From positions 1 through 6,930 of the forward strand of contig JALWDV010000749.1 in NCBI GenBank assembly GCA_027036755.1: a stretch of DNA of 6,930 bases. Direction: 5' to 3'. Origin of the DNA: Anaerolineae bacterium. Its GTDB lineage: Bacteria; Chloroflexota; Anaerolineae; J102. Below, piece after piece: positions 1-4,790 of the stretch. The translations under genes were made by a program, and so were the position numbers. How positions within the stretch are numbered: the first letter of the stretch is position 1; the number at the start of each line of letters is the position of its first letter. Under the pieces are notes generated by a model, which saw only the letters and a program-made list of their open reading frames with translations, had not been told where the DNA came from and did not search any database.

Positions 1-2
1 CG

Positions 3-70
3 CTGTTTCTAGCCGGGGGACTTCATCCCCCGGCGCTGGCGGCGGGCGCGAAGCGCCCTGGCCCAAACAG
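3..70. repeat. Cloverleaf-like palindromic repeat (REP-like)
   Basis: The ends are inverted repeats, CTGTTT (3-8) and AAACAG (65-70). They enclose two perfect hairpins: GCCGGGGGA/TCCCCCGGC (12-20 with 26-34, loop CTTCA) and GGGCGC/GCGCCC (44-49 with 53-58, loop GAA). A single strand could fold as a three-way junction. Neither hairpin is followed by a T-run on either strand, so an intrinsic terminator is unlikely. The form suggests a dispersed REP-like element, but no second copy lies in this window. The frame starting at base 2 is open to a TGA near position 118 and could be the tail of an upstream gene; I cannot confirm that. Confidence 0.6.
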
Positions 71-196
71 GACTACTTTGTCAACATTCATCAGTCGGCC
101 AGCGCGCCCCAATTTTGAAACGCACCCCGCTCAACTTGGGAATTGAGTGGATCAATGCTAAACTAACATCCCTCTGGCCGCGGGCGTTTTTTATTC

Positions 197-288
197 CAAC
201 CACAGAAGTAACCGCTCAGGTAGTTCGACAATGTCAAATTCCCTTCAAATACGTCATTCTGACGAACTCATGAAGGAATCTGTGGTTG
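197..288. repeat. 92-bp imperfect inverted repeat
   Basis: The outermost 10 bases are a perfect inverted pair: CAACCACAGA at 197-206 and TCTGTGGTTG at 279-288. Inside, AGTTCGACAATGTCAAAT on the left aligns imperfectly with the reverse complement of the right half (AGTTCGTCAGAATGACGTAT), so most of the segment is one degenerate palindrome. It looks like a worn, non-coding dispersed repeat or MITE relic. No target duplication is evident. Confidence 0.55.
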
Positions 289-376
289 AAAATACCGCTT
301 CGAGAAGCCAAGATTATTTTTAGCCATACTCCAGTAAATTATTCAAATCATCGGCATGGTTCATTTTGGTTGTTTA

Positions 377-391
377 GAACTTGACAAGTTC
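377..391. repeat. 15-bp perfect palindrome
   Basis: GAACTTG-A-CAAGTTC is a perfect odd palindrome, with 7-bp arms around a central A. It resembles the 13-bp AACCTG-A-CAGGTT palindromes inside the MITE at 2178-2351 and may be a diverged relative. An operator role for the downstream gene is possible, but the distance to the start (about 170 bp) argues against it. Confidence 0.45.
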
Positions 392-418
392 TGCCAGGTC
401 TTTCGCAACAGGATAGTT

Positions 419-492
419 GATATTCGATATTTGGGTATTTGAATCACCCGGCACAGGGGCGCCACAATATCTAGTATCCAATATCCGATATC
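419..492. repeat. AT-rich imperfect inverted repeat (GATATC/GGATATTGG type)
   Basis: The left arm, 419-445, begins GATATTCGATATTTGGGTAT. It aligns imperfectly with the reverse complement of the right arm, 465-492, which reads GATATCGGATATTGGATACT. The loop is about 19 nt and GC-rich. The overlap with the apparent open frame upstream of position 564 is one reason not to extend the secreted protein upstream. Confidence 0.5.
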
Positions 493-563
493 CCACAGCC
501 AGTTTGTCAAGCGCCAAAACGTCTACTTCGAACCATGCCAAATCATCCCAAAGAGGTGGGAAA

Positions 564-1994
564 ATGAACTTTATGGATCATGGGAAATCCTTCATAATCG
601 CTTTTGCTGTGGTGCTCGTATTGCTTGGCGGGGTCGCTGTGGCCCAAACAACTTCCTATTGGACTTTTGACGCTGGCAACGAAGGGTTTACCATACAGAT
701 GATCGACGAAACGCACATGGTTAATTGGTATCCAATGGTGGACAGGCCCAGTCCCTGGAGTCCCACCGGCGGCATCGAGGATGGTCACATCTACACCGGA
801 ACCACCACCGGCTGGGACGGGCGCCTGTACAGTTTCGACCACAGCAATGATCATCTGTCGTTGGGGGCGTTGAGCGGAAAAACGCTTCAAGCTCATTTTC
901 GACGAGATAACGGGACATTTGTCAGCCCTTCGGGATACACGCCATTGGTCTATTGGTATATTTCCGAATCGGTGGGCTACCCCGATTGCAACACCTGGGT
1001 TTCCAAAGTGGGAAACAGCATTGATGTCAATGCCATGCCTCAAGATCAATGGCAGGTGTATAGTATTGAAGTCATCCCTGATAACTTTATGAAATGGGCC
1101 AATTGTCCTGATGGCACAATGACCTTTACGGAAACGGTTAATGACTACAACTACATAGGCGTCACCTTCCTCAGCGACCAGGTGACGGAAAGCATGAGCG
1201 ATCCCTGGGATAAATGGCAGAAGATTGATGGCGTATATCGCTTGCCTCATTATGGGGTGACAACCACCACCAATGCCATTTTTCGCATCGACAATTTTGG
1301 CCCAGTCGAGGCTATGGATGACGATTTTGGCGATTTGCCCGCAGCGTATAACACCACCCACGCTAACAATGGCGCCCGCCATCAGATTGGCGCGCTGCGG
1401 CTGGGAAGCGCTGTCGAAAGCGAGCCCGACGGCCATCCATCATCTGCCGCCGATGGCGATGGCAGTGAGGAGGATGGCGTTACGCGCCAGACAGGCGCGG
1501 CGGGAGGCGCAGGCTGGCGAGAGGGAACTGTGGCCAGCGGGCATGGCGGCGGCATGGAGATCACCATCAGCGGCGGCAGCGGCGTGCCTCAGGTTTTCAT
1601 GGACTTCGATGGTTCGCACGCGTTGACAGAGGTGACGCTGCGGGACGCGGCCGGCGCTCCCCTGGCGATGCCCCTGGCCACGGGCGCACACCGGGTGTAT
1701 TTCGATATCCCCGCAGGCGCTTTTTCCGGAGCTGATAACGCCATCGCCGCCCGCGTGCGCCTGAGCAGCGCTGGCGGCCTGGCCGCAACCGGCGCGGCCC
1801 TGGATGGCGAAGTGGAGGATTACATCTGGCATTTCGGCCCCAACGCGGTGACGCTGACCTCACTGCGGGCGAATCCCGCGTCCAGGAGCAATAGGATACC
1901 GGGAGTTCTGTTTTTATTGGCAGGCAGCGCATTGCTTTTCGTTATGAGCGCCAGGGCAAACGTCAGAACGCGCTCCATCCGGCCGGAGGATTGA
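564..1994 (+). CDS. Secreted GEVED-domain protein with laminin-B-like N-terminal region and C-terminal membrane anchor
   Basis: 476 residues. I start at ATG 564 because AGAGGTGG (552-559) lies just upstream and the protein then opens with a classic signal peptide: Lys8, a hydrophobic core, and AVA|Q cleavage near residue 27. The frame is open further upstream, to 417, but that part runs through a repeat and gives an implausible N-terminus. Residues about 33-245 ('W-T-FDAGNEGF', 'WSPTGG', 'GKTLQAHFRR', ending 'FRIDNFG') resemble a laminin IV/B-type jelly roll, a domain often found in extracellular proteins. A GEVED module follows: DFGDLPAAY (254-262), DGDGSEEDGV (297-306) and the hallmark GEVEDY (415-420). 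Residues about 445-462 form a hydrophobic segment followed by Arg-rich sequence, a likely C-terminal anchor; no LPXTG or PEP motif is visible. Likely surface-located, function unknown. The 5' half is visibly less GC-rich than the part after about 1320. Confidence 0.85.
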   Translation: MNFMDHGKSFIIAFAVVLVLLGGVAVAQTTSYWTFDAGNEGFTIQMIDETHMVNWYPMVDRPSPWSPTGGIEDGHIYTGTTTGWDGRLYSFDHSNDHLSLGALSGKTLQAHFRRDNGTFVSPSGYTPLVYWYISESVGYPDCNTWVSKVGNSIDVNAMPQDQWQVYSIEVIPDNFMKWANCPDGTMTFTETVNDYNYIGVTFLSDQVTESMSDPWDKWQKIDGVYRLPHYGVTTTTNAIFRIDNFGPVEAMDDDFGDLPAAYNTTHANNGARHQIGALRLGSAVESEPDGHPSSAADGDGSEEDGVTRQTGAAGGAGWREGTVASGHGGGMEITISGGSGVPQVFMDFDGSHALTEVTLRDAAGAPLAMPLATGAHRVYFDIPAGAFSGADNAIAARVRLSSAGGLAATGAALDGEVEDYIWHFGPNAVTLTSLRANPASRSNRIPGVLFLLAGSALLFVMSARANVRTRSIRPED

Positions 1995-2142
1995 GCGTAA
2001 TGTCAGGCGTTGGGCGCCATGACATCCAGCGGGCGCGGGCGCCGAAGAACAACAATTGTAAGCGCTTTTCGACTTCTTTTTGCATCCCAGGCGTCAATCT
2101 GCCCAACTCCCGCATGATAAAAGGCGCCGTCACCGTCATCAT
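1963..2142 (-). pseudogene. PemK/MazF-type toxin remnant (C-terminal third only)
   Basis: Read on the minus strand from ATG 2142, the frame encodes 38 residues that align with residues 81-118 of the intact toxin at 4149-4505. I count 34 of 38 identical, including RELGRLTP, MQKEVEKRL and LLFFGARAR. The first 80 codons are missing, so the active N-terminal half of the PemK/MazF barrel is gone. The normal TGA stop has become TGG at 2022-2024, so the frame runs on for 21 unrelated residues into the antisense of the 3' end of the secreted-protein gene. It is convergent with that gene. Non-functional as a toxin. Translation of the remnant is unlikely, since no ribosome-binding site is seen. Confidence 0.8.
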
Positions 2143-2169
2143 GCTATTTGTCGCCTGCGGTGTAGATAT

Positions 2170-2177
2170 CTTCGGAT
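2170..2177. repeat. 8-bp target-site duplication, left copy
   Basis: CTTCGGAT directly flanks the MITE on the left and recurs at 2352-2359 on the right. The paralogous block without the element has a single CTTCGGAA at the matching place (in GATATCTTCGGAAGCG, near 4537-4552), which is the unoccupied site. Confidence 0.8.
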
Positions 2178-2351
2178 GTAACTGCTAACCTATGCCAGTT
2201 GGTTGTCTTTTTTCACTTAAACCTGACAGGTTCTTGTAACCTTGGCGGTAGGATGCGTGGTTTTCAGCCAACAACGAAGCGTGTGAGGTGCTGAATCGCT
2301 GCCGAAGGAACCTGTCAGGTTAGTTCAAGCGAAAACAACCTTAGCAGTTAC
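2178..2351. mobile_element. 174-bp MITE-like element with terminal inverted repeats
   Basis: The ends are a perfect 11-bp inverted repeat, GTAACTGCTAA (2178-2188) and TTAGCAGTTAC (2341-2351). An inner imperfect inverted pair follows: GGTTGTCTTTTTTCACTTAA on the left resembles the reverse complement of the right arm, GGTTGTTTTCGCTTGAACTA. Each arm then carries a 13-bp palindrome, AACCTGACAGGTT (2219-2231) and AACCTGTCAGGTT (2309-2321). The element is flanked by CTTCGGAT direct repeats and is absent from the otherwise matching position in the 4146-4990 block. It has no coding capacity, so a transposase would have to act in trans. The transposase family is not identifiable from these data; an 8-bp duplication fits several families. 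Confidence 0.85.
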
Positions 2352-2565
2352 CTTCGGATGCGTCTTTCAGAAAATCGAACGAGGGATTGCGAGCTGCTGC
2401 ATAAAGCCATGTCTGTTCATCCGGTTCTTCGCCTTCCACCGGATAAAGCAGAATGACGCGCACGCGCTGGGTGCCCGTGATGGGAAGCTCCCCTTCGATC
2501 TGCAAACGTCGATTTTCGTCAACAATGCCTGTCAGCTCAACGGCTTTCAGTAGAGTTTCCATCAT
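2341..2565 (-). CDS. Truncated PemI/MazE-type antitoxin paralogue (MITE-interrupted)
   Basis: 74 residues from the ATG-ATG at 2565, the start matching the intact paralogue at 4752. Residues 1-71 align without gaps to that paralogue; I count 64 of 71 identical, and the stretch from RVRVILL to KDASE is fully identical. After DASE the intact protein has 16 further acidic residues (DIYTPDDGQPFHDDKV). Here the MITE terminal repeat is read as G-N-C-stop, so the tail is replaced by three residues. Beyond the element the old frame would have read DIYTAGDK-stop. The Shine-Dalgarno seen in the paralogue (TAGGAAACG) is GATGAAACG here, which is weaker. The promoter and palindrome are retained, but the toxin partner is a remnant. 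Either a dying gene or a solitary antitoxin that might still bind DNA. Confidence 0.7.
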   Translation of the reverse strand: MMETLLKAVELTGIVDENRRLQIEGELPITGTQRVRVILLYPVEGEEPDEQTWLYAAARNPSFDFLKDASEGNC

Positions 2566-2604
2566 CGTTTCATCGCGGGCCTGAGTTGGTTGTGGCCTGG
2601 CTTC

Positions 2605-2633
2605 ATTATAGCAGAGCAGAGGATTTCCGTCTA
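2605..2633 (-). promoter_or_regulatory. Promoter of truncated antitoxin
   Basis: On the minus strand an extended -10, TGCTATAAT (2613-2605), follows a 17-bp spacer from TAGACG (2633-2628, 4 of 6 matches to TTGACA). The arrangement is identical in the intact paralogous module, with the same spacer length. Confidence 0.65.
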
Positions 2634-2655
2634 CGATGGCGTTTCGCCGCCATCG
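2634..2655. promoter_or_regulatory. Palindrome abutting -35: candidate TA operator (copy A)
   Basis: CGATGGCG-TTTCGC-CGCCATCG is a perfect 8-bp inverted repeat with a 6-nt loop, immediately upstream of the -35 hexamer. The same palindrome, with 7-bp arms, sits at the same place in the other PemK-type module. Operator function for the antitoxin complex is inferred from position and conservation. No T-run follows, so it is not a terminator. Confidence 0.55.
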
Positions 2656-2736
2656 AGACGTCGAATTCCGTGATTTATCGCCATTCTCCCCGCTCACAAT
2701 CCTATCCACTGAACACTGATCTGCTGAACACTGCCC

Positions 2737-2820
2737 TTACCCCACGCCCGTGAACAAAACATCCAACGCGTGCAGCAACCGCTTACGCCACTCGCTCACA
2801 TCGCCGACGCCCCCAGATGG
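2737..2820 (-). pseudogene. mfd 3'-end fragment (copy A)
   Basis: On the minus strand this encodes SEWRKRLLHALDVLFTGVG followed by TAA, matching the Mfd C-terminus GEWRQRLLHVLDILSAGVG-stop at 4907. It begins 15-17 bp downstream of the RelE-type toxin stop and has no upstream helicase sequence. Differences from mfd are mostly synonymous or conservative at the protein level (R/K, V/A, I/V), so it may come from a diverged mfd rather than from free drift. It marks the start of duplicated block A. Confidence 0.75.
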
Positions 2821-2834
2821 AGGATGACTTCCAG

Positions 2835-3146
2835 TCACTTCAGCTTATCGAGCAAATCCTGAAGGTCTTTGTAGTCATACGGGGGACGTTTGCGTATGGC
2901 TAAAATGGTGATGAGCTTCCACTCGGCATCGATTACATAAAGAATTCGCCACGCATCCACGCGTAAACGTCGAAGTTCCAGATGGGCGGGCCATGAATCC
3001 GGAGGCGTCAACGCCTTGCTGCCCGCAGGTCTTGGCTCATCGCCCAAGGCCAGAGCCAGACGGCGAAGCCGCTGGCGCACATTCCCCGGCGATTTCCGCA
3101 ATTCCTTCAGCGCATCTGGATCAATCCAAACCTGCATCCACGTCAT
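2835..3146 (-). CDS. RelE/ParE-family toxin
   Basis: 103 residues. Family members of the RelE/ParE fold are either ribosome-dependent mRNA endonucleases (RelE-like) or gyrase poisons (ParE-like). The sequence shows the usual arrangement: an N-terminal helix pair (about 10-34), then the beta-sheet core LELRRLRVDAWRILYVID (57-73) with conserved Arg62 and Arg67, then LITILAIRKRPPYDY (78-92) with the basic 'RKR..Y' end typical of RelE. The start at ATG 3146 lies inside the antitoxin gene, overlapping it by 26 bp; ATG 3137 (residue 4) is an alternative. The overlap implies translational coupling and an antitoxin-first operon. Length and motifs are intact, so it is probably active. I cannot decide between RNase and gyrase targets. 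Confidence 0.85.
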   Translation of the reverse strand: MTWMQVWIDPDALKELRKSPGNVRQRLRRLALALGDEPRPAGSKALTPPDSWPAHLELRRLRVDAWRILYVIDAEWKLITILAIRKRPPYDYKDLQDLLDKLK

Positions 3147-3366
3147 CCTCAGCTAAGGAATCAGGCAGGTGCGTTAACCCCAGGTCTGCCGGATTCTCTG
3201 CGCTTTTGCGGCGTTCGAGATACGCCTGGGCGATAGACCAGTCCTCCAGCAATTCCATGGCTTCCATCACTGCCTGCCATGTTTCATAATCCACCAATAC
3301 ATCGGTGGGATGTCCATGTTCGTCAACGAGATAGCGTATTTTTCTGGGGAAAACAGATACAGCCAT
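3121..3366 (-). CDS. Phd/RelB-type antitoxin, partner of the RelE-type toxin
   Basis: 81 residues from ATG 3366. The start is well supported: AGGAGG (3378-3373) with 6-nt spacing. The frame is open further upstream to 3555, but that extension passes through the promoter and an mfd-derived repeat. The N-terminal part (IRYLVDEHGHPTDVLVDYETWQ-type pattern, residues about 10-33) matches the short beta-hairpin/helix DNA-binding fold of Phd/YefM/RelB-like antitoxins. A helical middle (MEAMELLEDW, about 35-45) and an acidic C-terminus (AEDDVDAGLD) follow, the region usually wrapped around the toxin. It overlaps the toxin gene by 26 bp. Autoregulation is likely, given the CTGATG repeats around its promoter. 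Confidence 0.82.
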   Translation of the reverse strand: MAVSVFPRKIRYLVDEHGHPTDVLVDYETWQAVMEAMELLEDWSIAQAYLERRKSAENPADLGLTHLPDSLAEDDVDAGLD

Positions 3367-3376
3367 GACAAGCCTC

Positions 3377-3420
3377 CTGATGTCATCAGTCGAGCGCACT
3401 TTCACATTATAACACATCAG
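3377..3420 (-). promoter_or_regulatory. Extended -10 promoter with CTGATG operator repeats
   Basis: On the minus strand TGTTATAAT (3414-3406) is an extended -10 about 40 nt before the antitoxin start; no good -35 is visible. A perfect palindrome, CTGATG-T-CATCAG (3377-3389, plus-strand reading), touches the Shine-Dalgarno. A third half-site, CATCAG on the plus strand, lies at 3415-3420 immediately upstream of the -10. Half-sites on both sides of the -10 fit autorepression by a Phd/RelB complex. A second TATAAT (3429-3424) lies further upstream. Confidence 0.6.
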
Positions 3421-3472
3421 ACGATTATAGAACGCCCGCAGCCCACTGATTACTGAACACCGAAAAACTCGT

Positions 3473-3507
3473 CCCACGCCCGCAGACAAAATATCCAGCA
3501 CGCGCAG
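3473..3507 (-). repeat. mfd 3'-end direct repeat (copy C, 35 bp)
   Basis: It matches 4910-4944 in mfd at 33 of 35 positions and encodes RVLDILSAGVG in the minus frame, without the stop codon. It is in the same orientation as mfd and as copy A (2740-2774). TGAACAC lies just beyond it, as at the other two copies. It sits 107 bp upstream of the Phd/RelB-type antitoxin start. The sequence on its other side (minus-strand residues MNENVSQGVILAKAKN) is not mfd and is not recognised. Confidence 0.8.
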
Positions 3508-3651
3508 ATTCTTCGCTTTGGCCAGAATGACACCTTGCGACACGTTTTCATTCATTACTGGCGTGCAGCCGCTCGTAGTGTTTGCTTCGACAAAAGTTGC
3601 AAACTATAGTTGGCGGATGTATGCTTTCTCTACCATGCCATGAGCTGTAAT

Positions 3652-3682
3652 TTGACATTATGCCGCCAAAAACCGTCATAAT
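3652..3682 (+). promoter_or_regulatory. Candidate promoter and inverted repeat for HigA-type antidote
   Basis: TTGACA (3652-3657) is a perfect -35, with CATAAT (3677-3682) as -10 after a 19-bp spacer, slightly long. ATTATG (3657-3662) and CATAAT (3677-3682) form a 6-bp inverted repeat whose centres are 20 bp apart, about two helical turns. This would suit an HTH dimer, so autoregulation is plausible. Confidence 0.5.
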
Positions 3683-3702
3683 CTATCGTACGCCCGCAGG
3701 AG

Positions 3703-4068
3703 ATGAGCCTTTCACGGATTGACTTAATCGATTACGCGACCCTTCCACCAATGACTGAGTACAAAACTCTGAGCGACGTTACCGCCGCATATTTCACCGA
3801 ACATCCTGAAGAAATCGACGCTTTTTTAACGGAAGCTTTCACAGACTACGCCCGGGATGGCGATTCGGCTGCGTTGCTATCTGCATTGCGCATCATCGTG
3901 CGGGTCAAGGGCGTTTCCACGGTCGCTGCTGAGATCGGCATGAGTCGTCAAGGCTTGCAGAAGGCGTTATCCGCCAATGGCAATCCCCGGCTGGACAACA
4001 TCAACGCCATCATGCGGGCGATGGGCTATCAACTTATGCCCAAACGACTGACCGACATCGCCGCTTAA
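3703..4068 (+). CDS. HigA-type addiction module antidote protein (solitary)
   Basis: 121 residues as written. The C-terminal two thirds match the 'addiction module antidote' family related to HI1420/HigA. EIDAFLTEAFTDYARDGD (about 37-54) corresponds to the usual 'YL-EA-E-GD' segment. A Cro/XRE-like helix-turn-helix, GVSTVAAEIGMSRQGLQKAL, spans about 70-89. It is followed by the signature S-x-NGNPRLDNI (90-100) and a helix (NAIMRAMGY). In this family the toxin gene normally lies immediately upstream; here the upstream 140 bp hold no recognisable HigB-like toxin, so the antidote is solitary. The start is uncertain: AGGAG (3698-3702) directly abuts ATG 3703, too close for normal initiation, while ATG 3751 (residue 17) lacks a clear ribosome-binding site. 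It is the only plus-strand gene of the TA island and is convergent with the PemK-type toxin. Confidence 0.8.
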   Translation: MSLSRIDLIDYATLPPMTEYKTLSDVTAAYFTEHPEEIDAFLTEAFTDYARDGDSAALLSALRIIVRVKGVSTVAAEIGMSRQGLQKALSANGNPRLDNINAIMRAMGYQLMPKRLTDIAA

Positions 4069-4148
4069 TCCTGCACGGATTCTCCCTTCACCTCGCCCCC
4101 CATCCTCACCCCAGGAACAATAGTGTTGCCATGACGGACCCGGCGACG
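4069..4148. other. Short convergent intergenic gap
   Basis: 80 bases between the antidote stop and the PemK-type toxin stop. It contains a C/T-rich stretch (about 4079-4112) and no clear hairpin terminator for either gene. Confidence 0.4.
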
Positions 4149-4505
4149 TCAGCGGGCGCGAGCGCCGAAGAACAACAAATGTAATCGTTTTTCGACCTCT
4201 TTTTGCATCTCAGGCGTCAACCTGCCCAACTCCCGCATGATAAAAGACGTCGTCACCGTCATCATGCGATGGAGGCGAAGCGTGGATGTGACTTTAAGCC
4301 CGGTGGCAGAAAAACCGGGGTCTTGAAGGCTGATAACAAGGTCGGTGTCGAGAAGATTCATTGTCGTACGGCTGGTGATAAACGCAAGCACCACGTGCTG
4401 GTGAGCGCCGATGGGATGCGTTAAACAGACGGCTGGCCGGACTTTTGTAGCTGACAGGTCATCGAAAGGAAAAGGAACCAAAACCACTTTATACTTTGTC
4501 GTCAT
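4149..4505 (-). CDS. PemK/MazF-family toxin (endoribonuclease)
   Basis: 118 residues, the normal size for this family of sequence-specific mRNA endoribonucleases. The family pattern is complete: VVLVPFPFDDLSATKVRPAV (7-26) with the loop Arg23-Pro24, then AFITSR (41-46) with the conserved Ser/Thr, then GFSATGLKVTSTLRLHRM (64-81), and a C-terminal helix ending GARAR. It starts at ATG 4505, inside the antitoxin gene (17-bp overlap). It has no independent Shine-Dalgarno, so coupled translation is likely. Its C-terminal 38 residues reappear as the toxin remnant at 1963-2142. Intact and presumably active. Cleavage specificity cannot be read from the sequence. Confidence 0.87.
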   Translation of the reverse strand: MTTKYKVVLVPFPFDDLSATKVRPAVCLTHPIGAHQHVVLAFITSRTTMNLLDTDLVISLQDPGFSATGLKVTSTLRLHRMMTVTTSFIMRELGRLTPEMQKEVEKRLHLLFFGARAR

Positions 4506-4752
4506 GGAACGGCTGCCCGTCGTCAGGAGTGTAGATATCTTCGGAAGCGTCTTTCAGAAAATCGAACGAGGGATTGCGAGCTGCTGCATAAAGCCATGTC
4601 TGTTCGTCCGGTTCTTCGCCTTCCACCGGATAAAGCAGAATGACGCGCACGCGCTGGGGGCCCGTGAAGGGAATATCCCCTTTGATCTGCAAATGGCGAT
4701 TTTCGTCAACAATGCCTGTCAGCTCAACGGCTTTCATGAGTGTTTCCATCAT
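4489..4752 (-). CDS. PemI/MazE-type antitoxin, partner of the PemK/MazF toxin
   Basis: 87 residues from ATG-ATG 4752, with TAGGAAACG as ribosome-binding site just upstream. Residues 12-45 (TGIVDENRHLQIKGDIP... RVRVILLYP) have the short beta-strand pattern of AbrB/MazE-like or DUF2281-like DNA-binding antitoxins. The rest is acidic (EGEEPDEQ, DASEDIYTPDDGQPFHDD), as expected for a toxin-wrapping tail. The 3' end overlaps the toxin start by 17 bp. Family placement is by context and pattern; the pairing with PemK/MazF is clear from the overlap. A near-identical but truncated paralogue lies at 2341-2565. Confidence 0.8.
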   Translation of the reverse strand: MMETLMKAVELTGIVDENRHLQIKGDIPFTGPQRVRVILLYPVEGEEPDEQTWLYAAARNPSFDFLKDASEDIYTPDDGQPFHDDKV

Positions 4753-4790
4753 CGTTTCCTAGCGGGCCTGAGTTATTGTGGCCTGACTTC

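Larger units (their letters stand above)
71..563. other. Gene-poor, repeat-rich intergenic region
   Basis: About 490 bases with no supportable gene. The reading frame that runs into the downstream secreted protein is open from 417, but this stretch encodes low-complexity sequence before the true signal peptide, and it overlaps an AT-rich inverted repeat. The region holds three inverted-repeat structures, listed separately. A T-run at 187-192 follows GC-rich sequence but has no clear stem. I see no tRNA and no convincing sigma-70 promoter for the gene at 564. Confidence 0.5.
2022..2820 (-). repeat. Duplicated block, copy A (mfd tail + PemK-type TA), degenerate
   Basis: This block is collinear with 4146-4990. 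In minus-strand order it holds an mfd C-terminal fragment, an antitoxin promoter with palindrome, the antitoxin, and the toxin end. Compared with the intact copy, A has lost about 240 bp of toxin-coding sequence and a further short stretch at the antitoxin 3' end, and has gained a 174-bp MITE. The antitoxin portion is very similar between copies; the mfd tail is much more diverged. Confidence 0.8.

Noticed and set aside
12..58. Tandem hairpins as a transcription terminator
   Set aside because: No T-run follows either stem on either strand, and the paired CTGTTT/AAACAG ends fit a repeat element better.
417..563. Upstream extension of the secreted protein to the TTG at 417
   Set aside because: The extension runs through an AT-rich inverted repeat and puts 49 non-signal residues before a perfect signal peptide; the ATG at 564 has its own Shine-Dalgarno.
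543..1436. Long minus-strand ORF opposite the secreted protein
   Set aside because: No recognisable protein features. The plus-strand frame has a signal peptide, the GEVED motifs and a membrane anchor, so this is a shadow frame.
1895..1994. LPXTG or PEP-CTERM sorting signal at the C-terminus of the secreted protein
   Set aside because: There is a hydrophobic segment with trailing arginines but no LPXTG or PEP motif; 'RIPGVLFLL' does not qualify.
1991..2188. Small plus-strand ORF after the secreted-protein gene
   Set aside because: It lies antisense to the PemK-type toxin remnant and ends inside the MITE; homology to the intact toxin on the other strand explains the sequence.
2566..2709. N-terminal extension of the truncated antitoxin to ATG 2709
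   Set aside because: It would translate through the palindrome and the -10/-35; the paralogue shows the true start at the ATG-ATG.
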